From positions 1-30,236 of the forward strand of contig CALKHV010000118.1 in NCBI GenBank assembly GCA_937988865.1: DNA of 30,236 nt, in the 5' to 3' direction. The position numbers and the translations under genes are program-made. Of the stretch, positions 15,819-24,600 are shown in pieces; the first letter of the stretch is position 1; the number at the start of each line of letters is the position of its first letter. The DNA comes from an uncultured Propionibacteriaceae bacterium. GTDB lineage: Bacteria > Actinomycetota > Actinomycetes > Propionibacteriales > Propionibacteriaceae. The notes below the pieces were generated by a model. It ran no database searches and was not told the DNA's origin. It saw nothing but the letters and a program-made list of their open reading frames with translations.

Positions 15819-18494
15819 ATGTCCACACTCCTCTACCGCCTGGGCAGGCGTGCCGCGCTGCGGCCGCTGGTGCCGCTGGTGTCCTGGCTGCTCGTCATCC
15901 TCGCGGTCGTCGCGCTGCTCGCCACGCAGACCCCCTCGATCTCGACCAGCCTCACCCTGGACGATGCCCCGGCCCAGCAGGTGCTCGACGATGTCACCCG
16001 AGCACTTCCCGAGGCGGGTGGCACCCAGGGCACGCTCGTCTTCCAGGCAGCAGACGGCGGCCGGGTGGACACGCCCGGGCGCGCCGACGCGATCGGCCGC
16101 GCTCTCGAGACCGCAGTCGGGAGCGGGCTCGTGCTGGACAGGGATACACGCCTGCTCGACCAGCGAGCCGACGTCGAGTCCACCGTGCGCGAGAACGTGG
16201 AGGCGCGTGTGGCCGGCGATCTCACCGTACGGATCGAGGAACTGCTCGGGGTCCTTGACGGAGCCCTGCGGGTTGACGGACCAGCAGCCCAGGGACCTCA
16301 GGCAGCTCAGCTCGCACCCAGGATCGCTGCGCTCAGGGACGCCGCGAATGATCTCCTGGCCGCCCCGGACGCCGAACTGATCAGCGGTGCGAGTGATCTC
16401 TTCGCCGAAGTGGAAGAGTTGCAGGCCGACCTGAGCCGCGCCGGCATGGTGCTGGGCGAGCTCCCAGGTCCGGAGGGGGGAATGACGGACCCGGCTGCCG
16501 CCGTCGAGGACGCGACGACGAGCGCGACCGCCGACGCGCTCGGGAGGCTGGACTCCCTGCTGCGCGGCACCTCGCCTCGGGGCACCGAACTCCTCACCTC
16601 TGAGGGCGTCCGCCCGTCCGTGCTGGTCTCCGACGACGGCACCACGGCGATCGCCTCGGTCCAGCTCACCGAGCAGGTCTCCGACCTGCCGTCCGGGAGC
16701 CTGGGCGACCTGCTGAGTGAGATTGACTCCGTCGTCGCCGGCGACGGACTCACTGTTGCCGCCAGCAGTTCACTGCAACCGCTCCAGCCGCCGATTGGTG
16801 GTCATGAGGCCGTCGGCATCGCCGTTGCCGCCGTCGTCCTGATCGTCACCCTCGGCTCACTGGTCCTGGCCGGACTCCCCATCCTGCTGGCGCTGGTGGG
16901 GGTGTTCATCGGCGTCGGCGGGGCCTATGCCCTCTCGGCGAACTTCGAGATGACGACATCGACTCCCGCCCTCGGGCTGATGCTGGGCCTGGCCGTCGGG
17001 ATCGACTACGCACTGTTCATCGTCCACAAGGAGCGCTCCCTCCAGATGCACCTCGGGCTGGACCCTGTCGAGGCCATCGCCCGCGCGGTCGCGACCGCCG
17101 GGGGTGCGGTCCTCTTCGCGGGCGCCACGGTCGTCATTGCCCTCCTTGGACTGTTGACCCTGGGAATGGGCTTCGTCTCGACGATGGCGATCACCGCCGC
17201 GGTCACGGTGGCGCTCGCCGTCGCCCTGGCACTGACAGCGTTGCCCGCCCTCCTCGGGCTCCTGACACGCGGACGACGAGGTACGACCGCTCGCCGTGCG
17301 GACGAGACACGTCACGGCCACTCGCGTTTCGGCCGGGCGGCACGATGGTGGGTCACGACCATCACGGCCCGGCCGGTCGTAACCCTTGTCGCGGTCGTCG
17401 TCGGGCTCGGCATGCTGGCCATTCCGGCCAGCCAGATGGAGCTCGGCATGCCGTCCGGGGCGGTCGCCGCTCCCGGGTCGGAGCAGAGGACGGCCTACGA
17501 TGCGGTGAGCAGCACCCTCGGCGAGGGCGCCAACGCGCCGCTCGTTGTCGCGCTGACACCCGTGGATCCGGGCGCAGTCGACCAGGACGTCCTGGAGGCC
17601 TGGCAGGCCGAGCTCGCGAGCCACGACAGTGCCTCCAACGTCAGCCTGATGGGCACGTCCGCGGACAGATCCCTCGCGCTCTATACCGTCGTCCCCGTTG
17701 CCGGACCAACCGACGCCGAGACGGCCGCCCTGGTCCACGCCCTGCGTGGTAGTTCGATCAACGACGTCGAGGAGATCGGCGTGACCGGCCTGACCGCCAT
17801 CAACATTGATCTCTCCGAGTCACTCAGGGACGCGATTCCCCTCTACCTCACGCTGGTGGCGCTCCTGTCCCTGGCGATCCTGCTTCTGGTGTTCCGCTCC
17901 GTGCTGGTCCCCATCGCCGCAACAGCGGGATTCCTCCTGTCCATTGGTGCAACCCTGGGGCTCGTGGTGACCGCCTTCAGCAACCCCGACGTCACCTGGC
18001 TCGTGGGCGTCGACCGAGCAGGACCCGTCCTGAGCTTCCTGCCCATCATGGCGACCGGCATTCTCTACGGCCTGGCCATGGACTACCAGGTGTTCCTCGG
18101 CACCTCGATCCGCGAGGTCCACGTCCACGGCGGATCCGCCCGCACGGCGGTGGTCGAGGGGTTCCACCACGCCAGCCGAGTCGTGGTGGCGGCCGCGCTC
18201 ATCATGATCTCGGTTTTCGCCGGGTTCGTGCTCAGCGACGACACCATGATCCGCCAGTTCGGATTCGCATTGTCCGCCGGAATCCTGATTGATGCCTTCC
18301 TCATCCGTATGACGCTCATCCCCGTCGTCCTCCACCTCGCGGGCGACACGGCGTGGTGGCTCCCGCGCTGGCTGGGCCGGATCCTGCCCGACCTGGACCT
18401 GGAGGGTGCCCGGCTCGAGCTGCCCGCTGCTCCCAGCGAGCCTCCAGCAGCGGCGCTCTCTCCAACTGTCCAACCTGACACACTGGTGCGGTGA
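15819..18494 (+). CDS. MmpL-family RND transporter
   Basis: 891 residues, the size expected for actinobacterial MmpL exporters of lipids, drugs or siderophores. Topology: one membrane helix (residues ~18-37), a large outer loop (~40-328), a block of helices (~330-475), a helix (~518-536), a second outer loop and a final helix block (~668-850). Both proton-relay Asp-Tyr pairs of the family are present, at Asp396-Tyr397 (GLAVGIDYALF) and Asp755-Tyr756 (GLAMDYQVF), so it should be proton-driven. The first outer loop contains a long helical, coiled-coil-like stretch (~140-250). The stop overlaps the start of the TetR gene. The substrate is not predictable; repression by that TetR is likely. Confidence 0.92.
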   Translation: MSTLLYRLGRRAALRPLVPLVSWLLVILAVVALLATQTPSISTSLTLDDAPAQQVLDDVTRALPEAGGTQGTLVFQAADGGRVDTPGRADAIGRALETAVGSGLVLDRDTRLLDQRADVESTVRENVEARVAGDLTVRIEELLGVLDGALRVDGPAAQGPQAAQLAPRIAALRDAANDLLAAPDAELISGASDLFAEVEELQADLSRAGMVLGELPGPEGGMTDPAAAVEDATTSATADALGRLDSLLRGTSPRGTELLTSEGVRPSVLVSDDGTTAIASVQLTEQVSDLPSGSLGDLLSEIDSVVAGDGLTVAASSSLQPLQPPIGGHEAVGIAVAAVVLIVTLGSLVLAGLPILLALVGVFIGVGGAYALSANFEMTTSTPALGLMLGLAVGIDYALFIVHKERSLQMHLGLDPVEAIARAVATAGGAVLFAGATVVIALLGLLTLGMGFVSTMAITAAVTVALAVALALTALPALLGLLTRGRRGTTARRADETRHGHSRFGRAARWWVTTITARPVVTLVAVVVGLGMLAIPASQMELGMPSGAVAAPGSEQRTAYDAVSSTLGEGANAPLVVALTPVDPGAVDQDVLEAWQAELASHDSASNVSLMGTSADRSLALYTVVPVAGPTDAETAALVHALRGSSINDVEEIGVTGLTAINIDLSESLRDAIPLYLTLVALLSLAILLLVFRSVLVPIAATAGFLLSIGATLGLVVTAFSNPDVTWLVGVDRAGPVLSFLPIMATGILYGLAMDYQVFLGTSIREVHVHGGSARTAVVEGFHHASRVVVAAALIMISVFAGFVLSDDTMIRQFGFALSAGILIDAFLIRMTLIPVVLHLAGDTAWWLPRWLGRILPDLDLEGARLELPAAPSEPPAAALSPTVQPDTLVR

Positions 18495-19150
18495 CCGGAC
18501 TCAGAGATGCGAAGCGGGCCGCAGTCGCGCGCAGCCTGGCTCGGATCGCCTTCGGCCTTGTGCGCGATCGTGGTCTCGGAGGGGTCACCGTCGAGGAGAT
18601 CGTCGCCGAGGCGGAGGTGTCCCGGCGGACCTTCTCCAACTACTACCCGTCCAAGGAGGCCGCCGTCGCAGCGGTCGTCGTTCACCAGGTCGAAGCAGCC
18701 CTCGCGGCATGGGCACCGCCGGAGTCCGCGGACATGGACGTGCTCGACATCGCCCGGCTACTCGTGGATCACCAACTCAGAACCGGCACACTCGCGATCC
18801 TCACCGAGGTGGCCGCCCTGTCAGCGGAACACCCGCAACTCGTGCCGTACGTCCGGGACGCACAGTGGAAGGTGTGGTCCGCCGTCGGGGACCGGATCCT
18901 CACTGCGATCCCCGCGCCTGACAGCTCGGACGCCGAGACCGTTCAGCTGGTCGTCGGAGGCCTCTTCGGCATCGTCAGCGCCGGTCTGAACTCCACGGGC
19001 ATCCGCGACAGTGACGCCGCCCCGCGGCTGCACGAATCAGTCCACAGGGGCCTCGCGAGACTCGAGCAGGGGCTCGGTCGTCCGCGCTGCAACAACTGCG
19101 GCCACCCGCACATGAAGAACGCAGCCCTCCATCGGGTTGACGGGAGTTGA
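18491..19150 (+). CDS. TetR-family repressor, coupled to the MmpL gene
   Basis: 219 residues. The N-terminal DNA-binding domain reads GGVTVEEIVAEAEVSRRTFS then NYYPSKEAAV (about residues 30-59), the standard TetR helix-turn-helix. The rest is helical, with a final GLFGIVSAGL helix typical of the ligand-binding half. The GTG start overlaps the MmpL stop in GTGA, so the two are translationally coupled and the protein probably senses that exporter's substrate. The double palindrome at 15731-15760 is its likely site. The last 22 residues (from PRCNNCGH) are unusual, with a C-x2-C and two His, and could be a small metal site or a non-conserved tail. Confidence 0.9.
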   Translation: MTGLRDAKRAAVARSLARIAFGLVRDRGLGGVTVEEIVAEAEVSRRTFSNYYPSKEAAVAAVVVHQVEAALAAWAPPESADMDVLDIARLLVDHQLRTGTLAILTEVAALSAEHPQLVPYVRDAQWKVWSAVGDRILTAIPAPDSSDAETVQLVVGGLFGIVSAGLNSTGIRDSDAAPRLHESVHRGLARLEQGLGRPRCNNCGHPHMKNAALHRVDGS

Positions 19151-19162
19151 CCTTTCAGCTCC
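19143..19162 (+). terminator. Weak hairpin at the end of the MmpL-TetR operon
   Basis: 8-bp stem GGAGTTGA / TCAGCTCC with one G-U pair and a 4-nt loop. It overlaps the tetR stop codon and is not followed by a T-tract. Confidence 0.3.
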
Positions 19163-19484
19163 TTGACCCAGTCCCAGGACCACGGAGGGGCGACGCGTCC
19201 TGAGGGGGGACGATGGCGGAGCAGAAGACGATGAGATCTTCGGCGGGCCTTCAGCGCTCCCCCAGCCATGACCAGCCCCCGCCCCGGTAACGCGTCCGGG
19301 TTCGACCCGCCCTCGCAGGAGGAGGGCCGGGCAGCGTTCGACCCGGACGCGGACACCCGAACGACACGCGCGGGCGTCGTGGCCCATCGAAGACGAAACC
19401 GCAGACTGCTCCGCGCCGTGCCCAGCTTCGGTGCATGCACTCTTTGGTGGTGGACGGGCACCATGCCTGACGCCTCGTCACCCG
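19163..19484. other. Intergenic region between convergent operons
   Basis: 322 nt with no recognised gene. Open frames on both strands are Arg/Ser/Pro-rich and look like GC-driven shadows. No clear terminator for the defence operon arriving from the right was found. Confidence 0.4.
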
Positions 19485-21689
19485 TCACGCGCTGGGCAGG
19501 AACTCACTCCCCGGCCCGCTCCACGAGATCGCGAGCTCGTCGCGCGCCCTCGTTGCGGCCACGTAGAGCAGCGACCGCTCGCGGAGCAGCGCGTCCGCCT
19601 GGGCGTCCTCGGAGTAACCCTGCTCGCTCATGGACGCAGGCATCGATCCCTCGTTGATCCCGAACAGCAACACCCTCGAGAACTCCGTGCCCTTCGCCCG
19701 GTGCATCGTCATCACGACCGGCTGACCCGGCTTGATCGCCCCTCGCTCGACGGCCCGGACGGTCACGCCGCGGTCCCCCAGCCCGGCGACGACTCTGGCC
19801 CGTGTTGACGAATACCGCACCAACACCGCCACCGTTTCGGGCGCCGCTCCATCGGCTGTCCACTCTCTGACCAGCGACGCCGCGCGGTCGAGTTCGTCGC
19901 TGAGGGTGGCGCACGGGTACAACTGCGGACGCGGCCCGCTGCGCGCAGATCGGTAGTCCGACGACCGTTCCTCCACCTCTTCGAGGTCGATGAACTCACC
20001 GCCGGCCAGCACGCCGATGGCCCAGGCGAGGTTCTGGGCGGTCGTACGGTAGTTGAGGGTCAGGCGTTGCGACCTGCCCACGATCTTGATGCCGTACGCC
20101 GACAGCACCAGTCGCTGACCGTAGATCCGCTGGTGGGAGTCCTCGGCGATGAACAGGTCGTCTGGGCCCTCATCCACCAGCGCACGGAGCAGTTGCCAGT
20201 GCGAACCGCTGAGGTCCTGCCCCTCGTCGACGAGCACATGGTCAGCGACCCGCTCACCTGCCAGTCCCTGTCGCTCGCAATACGACGCCGCGAGGCTCGC
20301 CGCTTCGGTGAAATCGACGGATCCTCCGATCCGTGACAAGGCACGATAGCTCTCGACGACGTCCCAGACGGCGGACCTCTTGGCCCGGTCGAGGGCGACT
20401 CCGCGTCCCGGCCGTCGGACCTTGAAGTATCCCGGCCGGTCGGTGATCCGGTGCGGCAGCACCACAGCGGCGTACTCCGCCGCGAGGAAGGCGTCCGTCC
20501 GCAGCGCCTCGGGCAGGGCTCCCCCGGCGTCCGCGATGGCAGCCTGCCACGCCGTGTTCGGGGTGCGTCCACTCACCCGCGGGGTGGCCACACCCAGAAC
20601 GGCTTCGGCGTCGGACGCGATGTCGTCGCCCGCCCGCTTCAGCACCGCGGACGCCAGCGCGTCGATGCCGATCACCAGCACACCTTCGTCGCCCAAACGG
20701 GAAGCAAAGCGCAGGTCGGGGTCGAGGCGCGTCAGGTCTGCACGCATCTGCTCGGCCAGGTTGGTGGTGAAAGTGGTCACGATCACCCGAGCTTGGGGAT
20801 GTGCCCGTGTCAGGAACCTTGCGCGGTGCAGCAGCACCACCGTCTTCCCGGTCCCGGCCCCGCCGGACAGGCGGAACGGCCCGTTGTAGTGGCGCGCGAC
20901 GTACTTGCGTTGCTCGGGGTGCAGGAAGACCCGCCACGCACCGAAGTCGCCCCCTTCGACGACCCTGCGGAGTTCGTCGTTGGTGTCGATCCACGCGAAG
21001 CTGAGCTGCGCGGCCGGGTGCTTCAACCCCTTGAGGAGGCGATCCTCCTCCGAGTCGTCGGGGGCCGGCTCCGGGGTTGTGAGAGAAAACGCGTCCTTGA
21101 CGTCGGCCACAGGGTGGCCGGCCGCGAGTTCGAGGAGCGCGAGCCCCTGCCACTCGACGGCGTCGGTCAGCAGCGTCAGCAGGGCATCCTCATCGGACGC
21201 CGCCAACGCCGCGTCCGCGAGCGTGGCGTCGATGCCGAGTTCATCGACCAGCACATCGCGGTTGAGTCCCAGTCGCACGAGCAGCGGCACAGCTGCCGGG
21301 CGGAGGGTCTCCGGCTCGGACGCCGGCACTCTGCGGGGAGTCAGTGGCTGCGCGTCCGGGGTGGGCAGCGTGATGATCTCGGGGATGCCGTTGACGGGGT
21401 TCAGCGTCAGGGTCGTCGTCTTCGCGACCCCGATGGCCTCATCGTGCGGCCAGACGCCGTGGAAGACGTACACGTACGACTGCCCGTTGATCAGCTTGAA
21501 CAGCACCGCGCGGTACGACTGGTCGACCCGCCCGGTGCGGACGCGAGCATCGACGCTGCCCACGATCGGTTCGATGTGCAGTCCCGGCGCGGTGTCGTCC
21601 TCGGCGAGCTTCTCGAGGAAGGCGTAAGCCTTCTTCTTCACCGCCGGGTCGAGCTTGCTCGCCGGCTTGGTCATGATGATGTTGCCCAT
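19485..21689 (-). CDS. UvrD-type helicase with N-terminal RelE/ParE-like domain
   Basis: 734 residues. Residues ~13-90 (DPAVKKKAYAFLEKL, VRTGRVDQSYRAVLF, VYVFHGVWPHDEAI) follow the RelE/ParE toxin fold pattern: two helices, then strands with several Arg. The rest is a superfamily 1 helicase: Walker A GGAGTGKT (276-283), Walker B VDEGQDL (~487-493), HRAKGTEF and the C-terminal YVAATRARDEL (~706-716). It should unwind or translocate on DNA using ATP. ATG at 21689 follows AAGGAGG and overlaps the upstream stop in TGATG, so it is coupled to the large helicase; GTG one codon earlier is an alternative. Whether the ParE-like part cleaves RNA, poisons gyrase or only recruits partners is unknown. Last gene of the operon. 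Confidence 0.85.
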   Translation of the reverse strand: MGNIIMTKPASKLDPAVKKKAYAFLEKLAEDDTAPGLHIEPIVGSVDARVRTGRVDQSYRAVLFKLINGQSYVYVFHGVWPHDEAIGVAKTTTLTLNPVNGIPEIITLPTPDAQPLTPRRVPASEPETLRPAAVPLLVRLGLNRDVLVDELGIDATLADAALAASDEDALLTLLTDAVEWQGLALLELAAGHPVADVKDAFSLTTPEPAPDDSEEDRLLKGLKHPAAQLSFAWIDTNDELRRVVEGGDFGAWRVFLHPEQRKYVARHYNGPFRLSGGAGTGKTVVLLHRARFLTRAHPQARVIVTTFTTNLAEQMRADLTRLDPDLRFASRLGDEGVLVIGIDALASAVLKRAGDDIASDAEAVLGVATPRVSGRTPNTAWQAAIADAGGALPEALRTDAFLAAEYAAVVLPHRITDRPGYFKVRRPGRGVALDRAKRSAVWDVVESYRALSRIGGSVDFTEAASLAASYCERQGLAGERVADHVLVDEGQDLSGSHWQLLRALVDEGPDDLFIAEDSHQRIYGQRLVLSAYGIKIVGRSQRLTLNYRTTAQNLAWAIGVLAGGEFIDLEEVEERSSDYRSARSGPRPQLYPCATLSDELDRAASLVREWTADGAAPETVAVLVRYSSTRARVVAGLGDRGVTVRAVERGAIKPGQPVVMTMHRAKGTEFSRVLLFGINEGSMPASMSEQGYSEDAQADALLRERSLLYVAATRARDELAISWSGPGSEFLPSA

Positions 21690-24600
21690 CACCCCTCCTT
21701 GTGAGCTTCGGTGCCGGCCTTGTCTCCTGCAGGGCCGGCGAGGGCGGCCACGAGTGCGTCAACCTCGGCCGTCACCATGGTCCAACCGAGGTCGAGCAGC
21801 TCCTGACGTGTCGGCTCGTCCAAGTCGAGATCTGCGGCGACCCGCAGGTCGGGCCAGGCGATGTCGATCGGGCTGCCCTCGGGCGTCTCGAAGCCGAGCT
21901 GCGGCACGGGCACGCGTCCGATGGCGGCCAACCCCTGCAACACGCGACGCTCCGCATCGCTGGCAGCGCCGTCAACCACCTCTTGCCACGCCGTTGACAG
22001 CCCTGGGACGCCGGGCTCGGTCACCTCTCCGGCGAGCGGCACCGTTCCGGAGATCAACTCGCTGAGCGCCACCACCTCGGTGGGCTGGGTGCGAATCCCC
22101 AGGACGTTGCCGAGGCGCAGCCATTCCTCCCATGCGGATCGATGGCCGTCGCCGAGGTGGTCAGGCCGGTCATCGAGAACCGCGATCGACTCGAGACTGG
22201 TGGCCGCCCCTAGCTGACGCGCTCGGGTGAGGACGCCGACGTGACCCGACCGCCACCACCACGAGGTGGTCGCCGCGCGGGCCGGCAGTGCGGGCGGCTG
22301 GGTGTCGAGCAGGAGGTGCGCCGCGGCCTGGGCGAGGTCCTGGTCGGGGTCAAGGGCCAGTTTGGCGCCGTCCTTCGCGAACAGCCACGGCACGCGGTTG
22401 CCCAGCGCCTCGTGTCCGGCCAGGTCCGGGGCCTGGATCCACCCGAGGAGGAAATCGAGCGGGCCCTTGGTGATCGCCTCCACGTGGTCTGCGCCGAAGT
22501 CGGCCGACTGCTGCATCAACGCCGAAATCACCTGCGCGTCGTACCAGGCCGGGGGCGCAGCCGAGACGGCCTTGCCCTGCGCGAGGTTCGCGTCCCGTTC
22601 GAGGTCTGCCCAGGTGATCGACAGCACCATCGTGCCGGCGGCACGCAGCATGCGACGCTTCTGCGCGTCGTCGGCGATGGTGTTGTTCGCGGGCACCGCG
22701 TGGAAGCGCCACCCGTCGGTGAAGATCGCGATCGCCGGCAGGTTGTGTTGCGATGAGCGCAGCACGAAATCGGGACGCACCCCGCCCATCTGCACCTGCG
22801 GTTCAAGCGTCCACTGACGCACGGCATGGGGGAAGGTGATCGACACCGTGTTTCCCCACTGCCCGGGAACCTCCTTGAGGGTCGCCCCCAGAGCGGTGAG
22901 TCGTTCGGTGAACAGCTTGCGGAAACGCTGCTCCAGATGTGACTCCGCGCTCTGCATCACCGGTTCGATCTCGGTGACGGTCCACTGCATCGTCGCCTCC
23001 GGGACGAACCCCCGGACGCCTCCCCCCAGGATGTCGCGCAGGTGGCGTTCAGCCGCTGCCCGCGACACCAGGTCGACCTGACTGCCCGACGCGTAGGGCA
23101 GGAGGCACCGGTGGCACGCCAGGTGCGGCCCGTTGGCGCACTCGCAATCCTTCAACCGCTGCCACGCCCTGAACAGCAGGTCCCAGACACGTTCCGGGTC
23201 GGCCAGCTCGGCCAGATACCCCGTCCCACCAGGCACGACGTCATGCAGCAGCAAGGCCTCCACGGTCGATCCCCCGCCTTCGCCTGTCACGGGCACGTTG
23301 ATGGACGCCACCTCGATGTGGTCGGGCAGTCCGCCGATCTGTTCGGCCATGCCCAACGCGACAGCCGCCGACAGGCTCGGCAACGCGAACCGGTCACCCA
23401 GGGTGACCGTCAGAGGCAACCGCAGCACAGCGCCCTGCGTCGTCATCGAACGCGTGAGCGCCAGGTCACGGGTGTGCTCGTCATCACTCTTGCGATAGCG
23501 GCACCACGGCCGGTGCTCACCGCGACTGTTCGACCGCGAGTGGCGATCGAGCTTGCCGCACCCCTCACACAGCCGGAACAGCGGTGCCGCCCCCCGGATG
23601 CCGGCGATCTGCCGCAGCGGGCCGTGAGCGCGTCCCGCATTCACCCAGCGGACGTCGACCCGGTTCAGGTACTTCACCCCGAAGCTGAACTGGTCGACGT
23701 ACCACTCCTTCGCGACGCCCTCGGGGTTGATGTCGGCCGCGACGAAGATCGAGAACCTCTCCTGCTTGCGTTCGTCGGTGCGGTCGCTGATCTGGGCCTC
23801 GTCCCGGTTCATCTCGGCCGACACCCGCGACAACTCCACGACGTCGAGATGGTGCTCGATCCCACCGATGGCCAGGTCTCCGCAGCGAGGGCAACCCTTC
23901 CCGGCCACCGCACCATCGCCCAGGTCAGCGGCGTAGCCGCACGTGGGGCAGAACGCCATCGTGTGGATCGCCGACTCCCCCACACCCAGGTCGACAGTGT
24001 CGATCGAGATCTCCAGTCCCCGGGCGTAGAAGGTCGAACCGGGGGCGAACTCGCGCAGCGCATTGGCCGAGGCCCGTTGCAGACTCGTCGACTCGTACTG
24101 GTACTCGCTCGTGTCGGGGTCGACCCAGGTCAGCGACACCTCCAGCGTGACCGAGTCGTCGAGCAGCGTGTAGTTGGGCAGCAGCCCGAACTCCTCCAGC
24201 ACCGAGATCCAGTACTCCCCACGCAGATTGGCCAGCTCCTTGTTGGTCACCTTCAGCGCGGCCAGCGCCGACCGCGCCGCGCGTTTGTCGTCGTCGCTCG
24301 CGGCCGGCAGGGCCGCCACCTGGTCGAGCTCGGGCAGCGCGTCCTCGATGGCCTTCTTCCGATGCGACAACCCCTCGACGGTGGTGTTCCACCGCTGGGA
24401 TGCCGCGAAGACCTGGCGTCCAAGACTGCTTGTCCCGGGCCCGTCCGACGCGGTCGCCCACGACCGCAGCCCGTCGACCGCCGAGGTCGACAGGGTCGAG
24501 AAGGCGCCCAGGAATCGGTCGAGGTGGGCGTCCGACCCGGTTTCGGCGAAGCCGACCAGGTGTTCCAGGAACGAACCGGGTGTCGCCTGCATGACCACGC

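Noticed and set aside
20451..21704. 417-codon plus-strand frame
   Set aside because: Antisense shadow of the ParE-UvrD protein.
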